This document shows positions 37,724 through 47,203 of a DNA stretch of 64,000 nt, piece after piece. The notes beneath the pieces are model-generated. The model was not told where the DNA came from. It did no database searches and saw only the letters and a program-made list of their open reading frames with translations. How positions within the stretch are numbered: position 1 is the stretch's first letter; each line of letters starts with the position of its first letter. A program made the translations under genes and the position numbers. The stretch spans positions 9,148 through 73,147 of the forward strand of contig CAWIVS010000016.1 in NCBI GenBank assembly GCA_963839685.1. Reading direction: 5' to 3'. The DNA is from CADEED01 sp963839685 (lineage in GTDB: Bacteria; Pseudomonadota; Gammaproteobacteria; Steroidobacterales; Steroidobacteraceae).

Positions 37724-39168
37724 TTCGTACTGGGTCATCCCCGGACGATTCCTGGCCGGCAAGTATCCCGGTGGAAAAAAAATCCAGGAACTGGAACGCC
37801 GCGTCGGACCACTGCTCGACGCGGGCTTCAACGCGTTCATCGACCTCACCGAGGCCGGTGAGCTGCCACCCTACGAGGGCTATCTACCGGAAGGTGTGGC
37901 CTACGTGCGCAAACCGATCACCGACCATGGCGTGCCGGCGGACAGCGCCTTCATGGCCGACGTCCTCGCGACACTGGACGACCTGCTCGCGCAAGGCCGC
38001 CGTGTGTATCTGCATTGCCGGGCGGGCATCGGCCGCACCGGCACGGTGGTGGCCTGTCACCTGATCGAGCATGGGCTTGCCCCGGACGACGCGCTCGCCC
38101 GCCTCAACGAATTCTGGCGGACCAGCGATCGGTCCGATACCTGGCCGGAAGTTCCCGAGACGGACGGACAACGCGATTTCATCCGCGCCTACTCGCCGTC
38201 GGCGGATCCCACCAGCGCGCCCGATGTGATGGATGCCGCGCGCACCTTGCGCGAGCGCTTTCAAGGCGCATTGCTGGGTCTCGCCGTGAGCGACGCGCTG
38301 GCTGCGCATACCCAGTACCGAAAACCCGGCAGTTTCGCCGCGGTGGGTGACTTGCTGGGCGGCGGACCCTTTGACCTGCCGCGCGGCGCCTGGACCGACG
38401 ATACCGCCATGGCCCTGCTGCTGGCCGAGAGCCTGCTCGAGTGCGACGGGTTCGATGCGCAGGACCAGGTAGAGCCGTTACGCGCGCTGGCAACGGGAGG
38501 GGTACGGCAGTGCCACCGGGCAATGCGTGGGTATTTCGGCCAGCGTGGCGCGCGCGCTCGCAACCGCGCAGTACAAGCATCAGCCGTTCGCGGGATCACA
38601 CGACCCGGCGCAGCTCGAGAAGGACCCGTTGTCGCGGGTGGCGCCGGTGGTGATGTATTACTTCGCGGACGCCGCGTCGGCGGTGTCGCGGGCCGGCGAG
38701 GCGGCCCGTATCACCGCCCAGGCCCCGATCGTGCTCGACTGCGTCCGGCTGCTGGCGGCGATGGTGCGCCAGGCCCTGAGTGGACGGGACAAGACCAGCA
38801 TTCTGCGGCCGCCGCGCGAAGGCTGGATGAAGGGCCCGACGCGCCCGGAAGTGCTGGCGGTGTACGAGGGGTCGTATGCCGAACTCATGCCCCCCGAGAT
38901 CACCGGCGGTGGACATATCGTGCAGGCTCTCGAGGCGGGGTTGTGGGCATTTCATCGCGGCGAGACGTTCCGGGAGGGCGCATTGCTGGCGGCAAACCTT
39001 GGGCGGGACTCGGACGTGGTCGCGGCGGTGTACGGCCAACTGGCCGGCGCCTATCACGGCGTGAGTGCGATTCCCGGAATCTGGCGTAACAGCCTGATGA
39101 AGCAAGAAGTGGTCATTGACACCTCGGATCGACTTCTCACTCACGCACTCGTAACCCTCGGGGAATGA
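37695..39168 (+). CDS. Protein tyrosine/dual-specificity phosphatase-like domain fused to ADP-ribosylglycohydrolase (one frameshift)
   Basis: About 490 residues. Residues 1-165 form a Cys-based phosphatase domain with the P-loop VYLHCRAGIGRTG (Cys108, Arg114) and a possible acid in KPITDHGVP. Residues about 185-490 form an ADP-ribosylglycohydrolase domain: FQGALLGLAVSDALAA, GAWTDDTAMALLLAESLLE (WTDDT metal site), TGGGHIVQALEAGLWAF and NLGRDSDVVAAVYGQLAGAYHG, where the usual GGD is GRDSD. The frame changes at 38475-38476; removing one C gives DQVERYARWQREGYGSATGQ. The gene begins inside ttcA. Predicted to remove phosphate and ADP-ribose marks; targets unknown. Confidence 0.75.
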
Positions 39169-39204
39169 TTCCGCGCGAGCCCCGGGTCGCTTAAATTACG
39201 CACC

Positions 39205-40252
39205 ATGTCGTCAGCGCGCCTTACCCGCGTCCGGCGGGCCCAGCGCTCGTGGACGCGACTTATCCGACGAGCAATTGCTCGCGATGCGCTTCTGCGATCT
39301 GAAACTGCGCATCGAAGGCACGCCGCTCGTGAAGCGCGTGCGCCGCCTGTACCGCGAACTCGACAAACGTCAGATCGGATTCCGTCCGCACGTTTGGTTG
39401 TCGGAGGAATGGTTCTCTCCCGATGGCGTGCCGGGCATCGCGGTGCCTTTCTACCTGGCGCATCCGAGGCTCGAGCGCCTCGAGCGTCGCATGATGCGCA
39501 ACGTCGAAGGCGGCAGTGCCGAAAGCGCGATGCGCATCCTGCGGCACGAAGCCGGTCACGCGATCGATACCGCGTACCGACTGCGCCGTCGCAGGCGCTG
39601 GCGCGAAGTGTTTGGACCGGCGTCATTGCCGTATCCGGATACCTACAAGGCGCGACCCGGCAGCCGCCGCTATGTGCAACACCTCGGCGAGTGGTACGCG
39701 CAGTCACATCCGTGCGAGGACTTCGCCGAAACCTTTGCCGTGTGGCTGAAGCCGAATTCCGCCTGGCGGCGCACTTATGCGCACTGGCCGGCGTACCACA
39801 AGCTGCAGCTCGTCGACGAGTTGCTGGACAGCGTGCGCGGCCGGCGCGCGCCGGTGCGCAACCGCGAAGTCATCGAGCCGCTGCGCGACAACACGCGCAC
39901 GCTGGCCGATCATTACCGCCGCAAACTCAAGCGCCACAACATCTATCGGCGCACGGTGACCGATCACCTGCTCGAGCGCATCTTCACGGACGAACGCGCC
40001 CGCGATCGTGATCTGCGCGCCAGCACGCTGTTGCGCACGCACCGCGCCAGGCTCGTGAACTCGGCCATGCGCGAGCACGGCGCGGAGCGCTACTGCGTCG
40101 AACAGATACTGCGCATGGTGATCGGGCGCGCCGAAAAACTCCGCCTCTGGGTGCGCGGTACTCAGCGCGACGCGCTTCGCCATTCACGCTGGATGGTCGT
40201 CTACCTAACGCGCTTGTATGCGCAAGGTGAAAGTCCGACACTGGCGCTATGA
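39205..40252 (+). CDS. Putative zinc-binding metallopeptidase (one frameshift near start)
   Basis: About 345 residues. Zincin motif MRILRHEAGHAIDTAYRL (HEXXH as HEAGH), with a likely third ligand in HPCEDFAETFAVWL. Other features: CDLKLRIEGTPLVKRVRRLYREL, FRPHVWLSEEWFSPDGVPGIAVPFYLAHPRL, and a C-terminal part rich in Arg and His. No signal peptide, so cytosolic. ATG 39205 reads MSSARLTRVRRAQRSW, and the frame shifts between about 39240 and 39262 into LSDEQLLAMRFCDLKL. It overlaps the ATP-grasp gene by ATGA. Peptidase activity is inferred from the motif only. Confidence 0.75.
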
Positions 40253-41283
40253 AGCGACTGCGCACGCTGGTCGTGATGCACACAACGCTGGTCCCGCCCG
40301 ACACTCTCGAGGGTCACAGCGACAAAGAAATCGAAGAATGGCGTACCGAGTACGACGTGGTCTCGACCCTCAAGAAGTCGGGGCACGAAGTGCGCTGCCT
40401 GGGAATCTCCGACAGCCTCGAGGAGTTGCGCAGCGTCATCACGGAATGGAAGCCGGAGATCGTCTTCAACCTGCTCGAGGAATTCGACGGCATCGTCACC
40501 TACGACCAGCACGTGGTGGCGTTCCTCGAATTGCTGCGCCAGCCGTACACCGGCTGCAATCCGCGCGGCCTGCTGCTCGCGCGAGACAAGCCGCTGTGCA
40601 AGCAGCTCCTGTCCTTCCACCGCATCCCGTCGCCGCAGTTCGCGGTATTCCGCCGCGGCATCAAGCTGCGCCTGCCGCGCAGGATCAAGTACCCGCTGTT
40701 CGTGAAGTCCACCACCGAAGATGCCTCGCTCGGCATCTCGCAGGCCTCCATCGTCACCGACAAGGCGCACCTGAAGGAACGCATCGAGTTCGTGCACGAC
40801 CAGGTGCAGACCGACGCGCTGGTGGAGGAATACATCGAAGGCCGCGAGTTGTACGTCGGCGTGATGGGTAACGATCGGCTCACGCGGCTGCCGGTGTGGG
40901 AAATGGTGTTTGGTTCGATGTCCGAGTCGGGAGCCGGCATCGCGACGCGTCGCGTCAAGTGGGACAAGAAGTACCAGAAGAAACACGGCATCAACACGTA
41001 CGCGGCCAAGGATCTGGCGCCCGCGGTGGTCGCACGGCTCGACAAGCTGTCGCGCCGCATTTATCGCTACCTGGGGCTTTCCGGCTGCGCGCGCATCGAC
41101 TACAGGGTGAAGGCCGATGGACAGATCTATGTGATCGAGGCCAATCCCAATCCCAACCTCGCAGCGGAGGAAGACTTCGCGCAATCGGCGCTGGCCGCCG
41201 GAGTGAGCTACCCGGACTTGCTCGAAAAACTGCTCACGCTCGGGGCGGGTTATCAGGCAGAGTGGCGCGCTTACTACGGTTGA
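40249..41283 (+). CDS. ATP-grasp ligase, D-Ala-D-Ala ligase-like
   Basis: 344 residues, intact. ATP-grasp fold with IVFNLLEEFDGIVTYDQHVVAFLELLRQPYTGCNPRGLLLARDKPLCKQLL in the N-terminal domain, FVKSTTEDASLGIS and DALVEEYIEGRELYVGVMGN in the ATP lid region, and the metal site ARIDYRVKADGQIYVIEANPNPNLAAEEDFA. It should ligate a carboxylate to an amine with ATP via an acyl phosphate. It is not the housekeeping Ddl, since it lacks that gene's cell-wall neighbourhood. ATGA coupling with the zincin suggests that one makes and the other trims or activates a peptide-like product. Confidence 0.8.
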   Translation: MKRLRTLVVMHTTLVPPDTLEGHSDKEIEEWRTEYDVVSTLKKSGHEVRCLGISDSLEELRSVITEWKPEIVFNLLEEFDGIVTYDQHVVAFLELLRQPYTGCNPRGLLLARDKPLCKQLLSFHRIPSPQFAVFRRGIKLRLPRRIKYPLFVKSTTEDASLGISQASIVTDKAHLKERIEFVHDQVQTDALVEEYIEGRELYVGVMGNDRLTRLPVWEMVFGSMSESGAGIATRRVKWDKKYQKKHGINTYAAKDLAPAVVARLDKLSRRIYRYLGLSGCARIDYRVKADGQIYVIEANPNPNLAAEEDFAQSALAAGVSYPDLLEKLLTLGAGYQAEWRAYYG

Positions 41284-41301
41284 GCCCGAGGAAAGTCACC
41301 C

Positions 41302-41784
41302 ATGCGCCGCGTCGCCACCGCCACTCTCCTGTTGCTGCTCGCGAGCGTGATTGCCGCCTGCGTGAACGAGACCGAAATGCGCAAGCGCGACATTCAGAAT
41401 TTTCTGCAGACGGCGACCGGCGAGTATCACAATGACGCGGGCGAGCGGTTGGTCATGGTGCCGGTGTATGCGCGCATGATCGGCCTCGACACGATGTACC
41501 TGGAGCGCACCACGCGCAACGGGACCACCGGACGCCTGCTGACACTCGAGCGCTCACCGGACGGCGAGAAGGTGGTGCAGTTTTCGTATGTGTTCACGCA
41601 GCCGACTCAGTGGCGCAACCTGATCGAACAGCCCGAGTTGTTGTCCTCGCTGCAGCCGAACGACGTGCGTCCGGCCGGAACCTGCGACATTACGGTGGCC
41701 GAGGACCTGAACTCGTTGTCATACAGCTGCGGCGGTGCCCCGCCGACCGGCTACCAGCGCGTGAAGCAGGCCATCATCGAATAG
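41302..41784 (+). CDS. Lipoprotein of unknown function, possibly CpeT/CpcT-like
   Basis: 160 residues. Lipoprotein signal MRRVATATLLLLLASVIAAC with lipobox IAAC. The mature part includes DTMYLERTTRNGTTGRLLTLERSPDGEKVVQFSYVF and a cysteine pair (AGTCDITV, YSCGGAPP). The pattern weakly resembles CpcT/CpeT-type proteins, which in other bacteria have no chromophore role, so I do not insist on that family. It starts 18 bases after the ATP-grasp gene on the same strand and may be its last operon partner. Confidence 0.6.
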   Translation: MRRVATATLLLLLASVIAACVNETEMRKRDIQNFLQTATGEYHNDAGERLVMVPVYARMIGLDTMYLERTTRNGTTGRLLTLERSPDGEKVVQFSYVFTQPTQWRNLIEQPELLSSLQPNDVRPAGTCDITVAEDLNSLSYSCGGAPPTGYQRVKQAIIE

Positions 41785-41818
41785 GCCAGCCTGCTTTCAG
41801 CGGCGCGCATGGTCGCGC

Positions 41819-43879
41819 CTAGGGCGCGCGGGTATGACTGTCCAGCCAGTCGAGCACCGTGCCGTACCAGTAGATGCTGTTGGCCGGCTTGAGGATCCAG
41901 TGATTCTCGTCCGGGAACACCACGAAGCGGCTTTCGATGCCGCGCCGCTGCAGTGCCGTGAAGGTCGCGAGCCCCTGGGAATACGGTACGCGGAAATCTT
42001 TCTCACCATGTGTCACGAGCATCGGCGTGCGCCACTCGGTGACTGTGTTCGCCGGATTGAAACGCTCGTGGATCTCGGGTTTCTCGTAGTAGGGCCCGCC
42101 GTTCTCCCACTCCGTGAACCACAGTTCCTCGGTGGTGTAGTACATGGAGCGGGTGTCGAAGATGCCGGCGTGGTTGACGATGCAACGGAAGCCATCCGGC
42201 CAGTTGCCGGCAATCCAGTTCTGCATGTATCCGCCGTATGAGGCACCCAGCGAACAGGCGCGTTTGCCGTCGAGCCACGGATACCTGGCGAGCGCCGCCG
42301 CGAGGCCTTTTTTCAGGTCCTCGAAAGGGATATCGCCCCAGTGCTGGCTGATCGAATCGGTGAAGGCCTGTCCATAACCTGGCGAGCCGTGAAAGTCGAT
42401 CAACACCACGCCGTAGCCGCGTGCCGCGTACATCTGCGCGTTCCAGCGATAGTTCCACTGATTCTGGAAGCTCACCTGCGGGCCGCCGTGCACGATGAAC
42501 GCAATCGGCGCCTTGCTGTCGGGGGAGAATTCCGCCGGCTTGACCACGTAGCCGTACACGGTCTCGTTGTTCCAGCCCGGGAAGCTGAATTGCTCGAATG
42601 CCCCGATCGTTCGTGCGCCGAGCAGCGCCGCATTGACATTGGTGAGCCGCCGACGCTCGCCCTTGCTGGTGAGCAGGTAGAGATCGGGCGGCGACGCAAG
42701 GTCATGCCACGCGACCACGTTGCCGCGCGACGTTGGCGAGAACTCGCTCACCGTTCCATCGCCTGACAGGCGCGAGACCTTGCCGCTGTCGGGTTCAACC
42801 GCGAACAGCGGCATCTGCCCCAGCTCGCTGGCAGTGGCGAGCAGCGTACGGCCGTCGCGCGTCACGTCGAGATGCGCGACGGAACGGTCCCACTGCGCGG
42901 CGACATCGCGCACCTCGCCGCGATGGCGCAACTTGATGGCGAATCGATCGGCCTCGAAACCGGGTCGCTTCATCGCCAGCCAGGCGAGATCGCCATTCTT
43001 CAGAAACACCGGCTGCGTGTCCCAGGCGGGATTGTCGGCGGTGAGATTCTTCGGCGGCGCGCCGCCACCGACGGGCGACTCGTACAGGTCGAAGTTCGTC
43101 GACCACGGCTCCTCGCGGCCCGCGACCCGCGCGCTGAACACCACGGACGAGCCGTCGGGAGCAAAGGTAAATTCCTCGTCGCCGCCGTCGGGCTTGGAAG
43201 GCACATCCGCCGCAAGCGCCCGGCTCACGTTCACCGGCGCGCCGGCGCGGCCGTCCGGCAGCACCGCCGCCACGAACAGGTTCGAGCGAGTGCGATCGCG
43301 CCATGTGTCCCAGTGGCGCACGAACAGGCCGTCATAGGTGCGCGCCGATATCTTGCTCGCCGTGGCGGCATCGAGCCGGCCGCGCGAGCACTTGAGATCG
43401 TCGCAGTCCGTGATGACGTCCATGGCGAGCGCGATGCGCTTGCCGTCGGCGGCGAACTTGAAGGTGCTGACGTCGAGTGGATAGTCGGTGATCTGCACCG
43501 CTTCGCCACCCAGCATGGGCAGCCGCCAGATCTGCGTGGACCCGGCGCGCGCGGACAGGAAGTAGACGCTCGCGCTGTCCGGCGACCAGCGCGGATGGGT
43601 GTCGCTGGCGGAGTGTTGCGTCAGCCGGCGCGGCTTCGGAGTCGCGGCTTCGAGATCGATGAGCCACAGATCATTGCGGCCACGGTTGGCTTCGAAGTCG
43701 GTATCGCGCTGCACGTACACCAGGTAGCGGCCGCTCGGCGAGACCTGTGGATCACTGATGCGTGCCAGCCCGTTGAGATCGGTGGGTGTGAACACGCGCG
43801 ACGCGTCCGCCGCAGCGGCGCCGCCCTGAAATATGAACGCGCAAACGATTGCCGCCATCGAGCACAGCCGTGAATTCAT
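41819..43879 (-). CDS. Exported S9 family prolyl oligopeptidase (acylaminoacyl/dipeptidyl peptidase type)
   Basis: About 686 residues, intact. Signal peptide (MNSRLCSMAAIVCAFIFQGGAAAAD), WD40-like beta-propeller (ISDPQVSPSGRYLVYVQ, THPRWSPDSASVYFLS) and a C-terminal alpha/beta hydrolase with nucleophile elbow SLGASYGGYMQNWI, Asp in THGEKDFRVPYSQ and His in FPDENHWILKP. It cleaves oligopeptides in the periplasm. ATG 43879 has GGAGAACAAG upstream. A GST gene starts upstream on the same strand and ends 18 bases before. Confidence 0.92.
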   Translation of the reverse strand: MNSRLCSMAAIVCAFIFQGGAAAADASRVFTPTDLNGLARISDPQVSPSGRYLVYVQRDTDFEANRGRNDLWLIDLEAATPKPRRLTQHSASDTHPRWSPDSASVYFLSARAGSTQIWRLPMLGGEAVQITDYPLDVSTFKFAADGKRIALAMDVITDCDDLKCSRGRLDAATASKISARTYDGLFVRHWDTWRDRTRSNLFVAAVLPDGRAGAPVNVSRALAADVPSKPDGGDEEFTFAPDGSSVVFSARVAGREEPWSTNFDLYESPVGGGAPPKNLTADNPAWDTQPVFLKNGDLAWLAMKRPGFEADRFAIKLRHRGEVRDVAAQWDRSVAHLDVTRDGRTLLATASELGQMPLFAVEPDSGKVSRLSGDGTVSEFSPTSRGNVVAWHDLASPPDLYLLTSKGERRRLTNVNAALLGARTIGAFEQFSFPGWNNETVYGYVVKPAEFSPDSKAPIAFIVHGGPQVSFQNQWNYRWNAQMYAARGYGVVLIDFHGSPGYGQAFTDSISQHWGDIPFEDLKKGLAAALARYPWLDGKRACSLGASYGGYMQNWIAGNWPDGFRCIVNHAGIFDTRSMYYTTEELWFTEWENGGPYYEKPEIHERFNPANTVTEWRTPMLVTHGEKDFRVPYSQGLATFTALQRRGIESRFVVFPDENHWILKPANSIYWYGTVLDWLDSHTRAP

Positions 43880-43897
43880 CTTGTTCTCCAATCCTCT

Positions 43898-44557
43898 TCA
43901 GTTACCAATTTCCGAATACTCAATTGTCCAGGGTTCCGCGGCCGCGGCCGCACACCAGGCCTGCATGTGCACATCGTCCAGCACCGTGGCGACATAGTCC
44001 GCCGAAGTCTTGCTCAGCTCCGCGCCGTAGGTGCGCAGCCGCAGCACCACCGGCGCGTACATCGCATCGGCGACGCTGTATTCGCCGAACAACCACGCAC
44101 CCGGCGAGCCGAAGCGCGTACGGCATTCGGCCCATAGTTCCTGGATGCGCGCGATGTCGGCCGCTCGCATCGCGTCGTGAGGTGTGACGCGACCTTGCGC
44201 GCGCGCATTCATCGGCCATTGTGAACGCAATGCGCTGAACCCGGAGTGCATTTCGGCGCACGCGGAACGCGCCACGGCGCGCGCGCTGCGCTCCCGGGGC
44301 CAGCCGTTGCCGGCAAGCTCGCTGACGTACTCGCAGATGGCAAGCGAATCCCAGACGAGCAGCTCGCCGTGATGCAGGATGGGAACACGGCGAGTCGGAC
44401 TTATCGCCTCTACCTGGCTCGCGAACTGCGGTGTGTCGAGCGGCAACACGCGCTCCGCAAACCCGAGGCCGAGATGTTTCATGAGAATCCAGGGACGCAA
44501 CGACCACGACGAGTAGTTCTTGTTTCCCATCGTCAGGGTCAATTCTTCCATCGACAT
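43898..44557 (-). CDS. Glutathione S-transferase family protein
   Basis: 219 residues. N-terminal thioredoxin-like domain (LTMGNKNYSSWSLRPWILMKHLGLGF, PTRRVPILHHGELLVWDSLAICEYVSEL, with the VPIL cis-Pro and the WDSLAI glutathione site) and an all-helical C-terminal domain (SPGAWLFGEYSVADAMYAPVVLRL). The active residue is probably one of the serines in NYSSWS. Intact. It is divergent from the HAD hydrolase gene, the two starts being 20 bases apart. Confidence 0.9.
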   Translation of the reverse strand: MSMEELTLTMGNKNYSSWSLRPWILMKHLGLGFAERVLPLDTPQFASQVEAISPTRRVPILHHGELLVWDSLAICEYVSELAGNGWPRERSARAVARSACAEMHSGFSALRSQWPMNARAQGRVTPHDAMRAADIARIQELWAECRTRFGSPGAWLFGEYSVADAMYAPVVLRLRTYGAELSKTSADYVATVLDDVHMQAWCAAAAAEPWTIEYSEIGN

Positions 44558-44576
44558 CCCCCGTTATCATCGCGCC

Positions 44577-45329
44577 ATGAGCCCTGCCACCAGCCTTGTC
44601 ATGCGCCTGGGCGCGGTGCGTGCGATCTGTTTCGATCTCGACAACACCCTGTGGGAGATCGAGCCGGTGCTCGCGCGCGCGGAACGCATTCTCGCCGATT
44701 GGCTGCGCACCCGGTACCCGAGGATCCCGCAACGTTTCTCGCCAGCAGACATGCTCGAGGTGCGCGCCGAACTGCTGCGCGAACAACCCGAGCAGGCGCA
44801 CGATCTCACCTTCCTGCGGCGCGAGACCCTCGCGCGGCTCGCGACGGCGGTGGGCTACCAACGCGCCGTGGCGCACGAGGCATTCGAGCTGTGGCACGCC
44901 GCGCGTAATGCCTGCGTGCCGTTCGCGGAGGTCATTCCGGCACTCGACAAGCTCAGGACTCACTTCCGCCTGGCATCGCTCAGCAATGGCAATGCCGATC
45001 TCGGGACGATCGGCCTCGCGCACCATTTTGAGATCAGCCTGCATGCCGCCGCACTGGGATGTGCCAAGCCGGACGCGCGCTCGTACCACGCGCTGGCACA
45101 GGCACTGACACTCAAACCTGCGGAAATCCTGTTTGTAGGCGATGACCCCCACGCCGATGTTGCCGGTCCGCGCAGCGTTGGCATGCAAACTGTATGGGTG
45201 AATCGAGGCGCGAATGAATGGCCAGCCGGCCTTTCCCCGGCCGACCATGTGATCGCCGGCCTCGACGGACTCGTGGCACTGGTTCACGCTGAAACTGTGA
45301 ACCGTGCACCGTTGTCCAAGGATAGTTAG
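44577..45329 (+). CDS. HAD superfamily hydrolase
   Basis: 250 residues. Motif I AICFDLDNTLWEIEPV (both Asp), motif II RLASLSNGNADLG, motif III Lys in CAKPDARSYHALAQ, motif IV ILFVGDDPHADVAGPRSVGMQTVWVNR. This is the YjjG/5'-nucleotidase-like HAD type with a helical cap. It probably dephosphorylates a small phosphometabolite; substrate unknown. ATG 44577 is inside the short divergent promoter region shared with the GST gene. Confidence 0.9.
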   Translation: MSPATSLVMRLGAVRAICFDLDNTLWEIEPVLARAERILADWLRTRYPRIPQRFSPADMLEVRAELLREQPEQAHDLTFLRRETLARLATAVGYQRAVAHEAFELWHAARNACVPFAEVIPALDKLRTHFRLASLSNGNADLGTIGLAHHFEISLHAAALGCAKPDARSYHALAQALTLKPAEILFVGDDPHADVAGPRSVGMQTVWVNRGANEWPAGLSPADHVIAGLDGLVALVHAETVNRAPLSKDS

Positions 45330-45467
45330 CAGTGTGCACCGCCGGCTGCCAGCGAGGTGCGCTAGCGGAAGCGTGAAATCGGCTCCTGCGTCACGGAACC
45401 CGCGAAGCGCCCGCGCTCAACTGTCGGTGGACAGGCGCCGATACGCTTATCGATCGGGGTGAATGCG

Positions 45468-46082
45468 ATGACCATCCAGCCGGTTGCGAGTCTCAAGGAA
45501 TTCTTCCGCGACGCGTTGCACGACGCATTGTCGCATCAGCACGTCGCGGTCGGCGGTGAGACCGAACACTACGTGGTCAACCTGCTCACGCTGTTCTCCG
45601 ATGCCGATGCATTGTTCGAGAGCGTCCCGGGTGAACAGCGCTCGCGCCTCAAGCCGCTGGTCGTGATGCTGGGAGAAGCGCTGGAAGCACCGACCCAGGA
45701 GGCCAGGTTTCGCGGGTTGCAACGACTGGGCGACGTGTCACTGTTCATCGCCGGATTCTTCTCCGCCGGCTTCGCCCGCAAGCTGGTCGACATCGACTAT
45801 CACATCGCGATGGGCGGGCGCGCCTACGGCACGCTCGCGGAGAACTGCAGCCCGGCGCGCGGCCGCACGCTGCGCGAGGTGTTCGCCGAGCTGGCCGCGA
45901 AGTTCACGCCCATGGTGGATGCGTTGAACGAGATCAGCGAAAGCTCGTACCAGCATTCCGATCGCGACCGGCTGCGACTCTACGAGTTGTGGGTGAAGAC
46001 CGGCAGCGAACGTTCCCGCACGCTGCTGCGCAAGCTCGGGCTCGAGCCGGTGCCCGCCGCGCGCAGCACGCTGGCGCATTAG
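45468..46082 (+). CDS. Conserved protein of unknown function
   Basis: 204 residues, predominantly helical, no signal peptide. Features: SLKEFFRDALHDALSHQHVAVGGETEHYVVNLLTLFS, LGDVSLFIAGFFSAGFARKLVDIDYHIAMGGRAYGTLAE. I do not recognise a named family, but the pattern looks like a conserved gammaproteobacterial protein. ATG 45468 follows GGGGTG, and an in-frame GTG lies three codons earlier. The next gene starts 3 bases after its stop, so the two probably work together. Confidence 0.65.
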   Translation: MTIQPVASLKEFFRDALHDALSHQHVAVGGETEHYVVNLLTLFSDADALFESVPGEQRSRLKPLVVMLGEALEAPTQEARFRGLQRLGDVSLFIAGFFSAGFARKLVDIDYHIAMGGRAYGTLAENCSPARGRTLREVFAELAAKFTPMVDALNEISESSYQHSDRDRLRLYELWVKTGSERSRTLLRKLGLEPVPAARSTLAH

Positions 46083-46084
46083 CC

Positions 46085-46741
46085 ATGAGTGCCGCGACTC
46101 TCGCGTCGCTGCAGGGAGCACTCGCCGAGATCTACGATCTGCCGGCGACCCCGGACGTGGCGCAATTCCTGCTGACCGATCGCGCGCTCCTGGCACGGGT
46201 GGAGGCGCGCGCCAGTGACGAACAGCTCTTCGTGGCCGAGGAGGGCGACACGCTGTCCATGGCGCTGTACATCGACGCCGCGGTGTTCACCCGCCTGGCA
46301 CGCCACGACCCATGCAGTGCGCTCACCCAGGACAACCTTGCCGACTACCTCACGGTGGCCGAGGGTGTGAGCCATTTCGTCTACGTGGCATGGAACGCCG
46401 GCTTCGACAAGCCGGTGACGCTGCTCGAGCTCGAGTTGCAGGCCGAAGTAGACAAGTACGTGCTCTGCGCCTGGCTGCTGCGCGCGCAGGGCGCTGGCCG
46501 CTTTCCGCGCGAGTTGCATCGCGCGCTGTTCGAGCGCACGCGCATCGACCCCTGCGCTGCCGCTGGCCGGACGGGCCTGTACCGCGCCGCGTCGGACTAC
46601 GCCGGAAGATTCTGCCGCCGCGTGGCCTCTCGGCTGGCGTGTGGCACCCACGTGGCGACGCGCGAACTGCTCACGGAGCTGCGCCGGTTCTATCGCTGGG
46701 GTGGTGCCGGAAAACTGCGGCACATCGAACGCTTCGCGTAG
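46085..46741 (+). CDS. Conserved protein of unknown function, partner of the upstream gene
   Basis: 218 residues, helical, soluble. Features: LAEIYDLPATPDVAQFLLTDRALLARVE, TLSMALYIDAAVFTRLARHDP, NLADYLTVAEGVSHFVYVAW, LLELELQAEVDKYVLCAWLL, GLYRAASDYAGRFCRRVASRL. Unrecognised. The two genes form a tight bicistron, which suggests a complex. The Glu/His content (EGVSHFVY, LELELQAEVDK) could bind metal, but that is speculation. Confidence 0.6.
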   Translation: MSAATLASLQGALAEIYDLPATPDVAQFLLTDRALLARVEARASDEQLFVAEEGDTLSMALYIDAAVFTRLARHDPCSALTQDNLADYLTVAEGVSHFVYVAWNAGFDKPVTLLELELQAEVDKYVLCAWLLRAQGAGRFPRELHRALFERTRIDPCAAAGRTGLYRAASDYAGRFCRRVASRLACGTHVATRELLTELRRFYRWGGAGKLRHIERFA

Positions 46742-46747
46742 CGGAAC

Positions 46748-47119
46748 TTATTCCGGGTCGGAGTCGTCGCCGGAGGACTTGCGGGCTTCCATTTCCCGCA
46801 TCAATTTGATCCATTCACCCAGCTTGCGCAGGTCGCGTTTGACGGGCTGTTTCTTTTTCGGGGGCGGAATGTGTGCGCCGCCGACGCGTGCATAGGGATC
46901 AAAGCCACCCGCGCGAGCACGCTCCACCGCGAGCTTGGGGGGCTGGCCGCGCGCCGATGTCGGCTCGACGCTGAGCGGCGTACGCCCAAGTTCCTCGCCG
47001 GCGTAGCCCGCATCGATCCATTCCACGCGCGCATTTCCACGCTCGTCATGCACGATCTGGGATGCCCGGCGCCGGTTCGCCGCGCTGGCGGGTTTGCCGT
47101 TGGAATTGTCGTCGGTCAC
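46748..47119 (-). CDS. Small conserved protein of unknown function
   Basis: 123 residues from a GTG start at 47119. Charged and probably partly disordered: RRRASQIVHDERGNARVEWIDA, then GGFDPYARVG and PPPKKKQPVKRDLRKLGEWIKLMREMEARKSSGDD. The GFDPYA block followed by a lysine-rich helix looks conserved in proteobacteria. No motif indicates a function. It converges on the previous bicistron, leaving 6 bases between stops. Confidence 0.55.
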   Translation of the reverse strand: MTDDNSNGKPASAANRRRASQIVHDERGNARVEWIDAGYAGEELGRTPLSVEPTSARGQPPKLAVERARAGGFDPYARVGGAHIPPPKKKQPVKRDLRKLGEWIKLMREMEARKSSGDDSDPE

Positions 47120-47203
47120 GGGCGAAGTATGACCGACAGGTCCTGCTAATTATTTGACATAGCTAACATTTCGGGGATCGCGAAACGCAGCCTGTGAGCC
47201 GTT

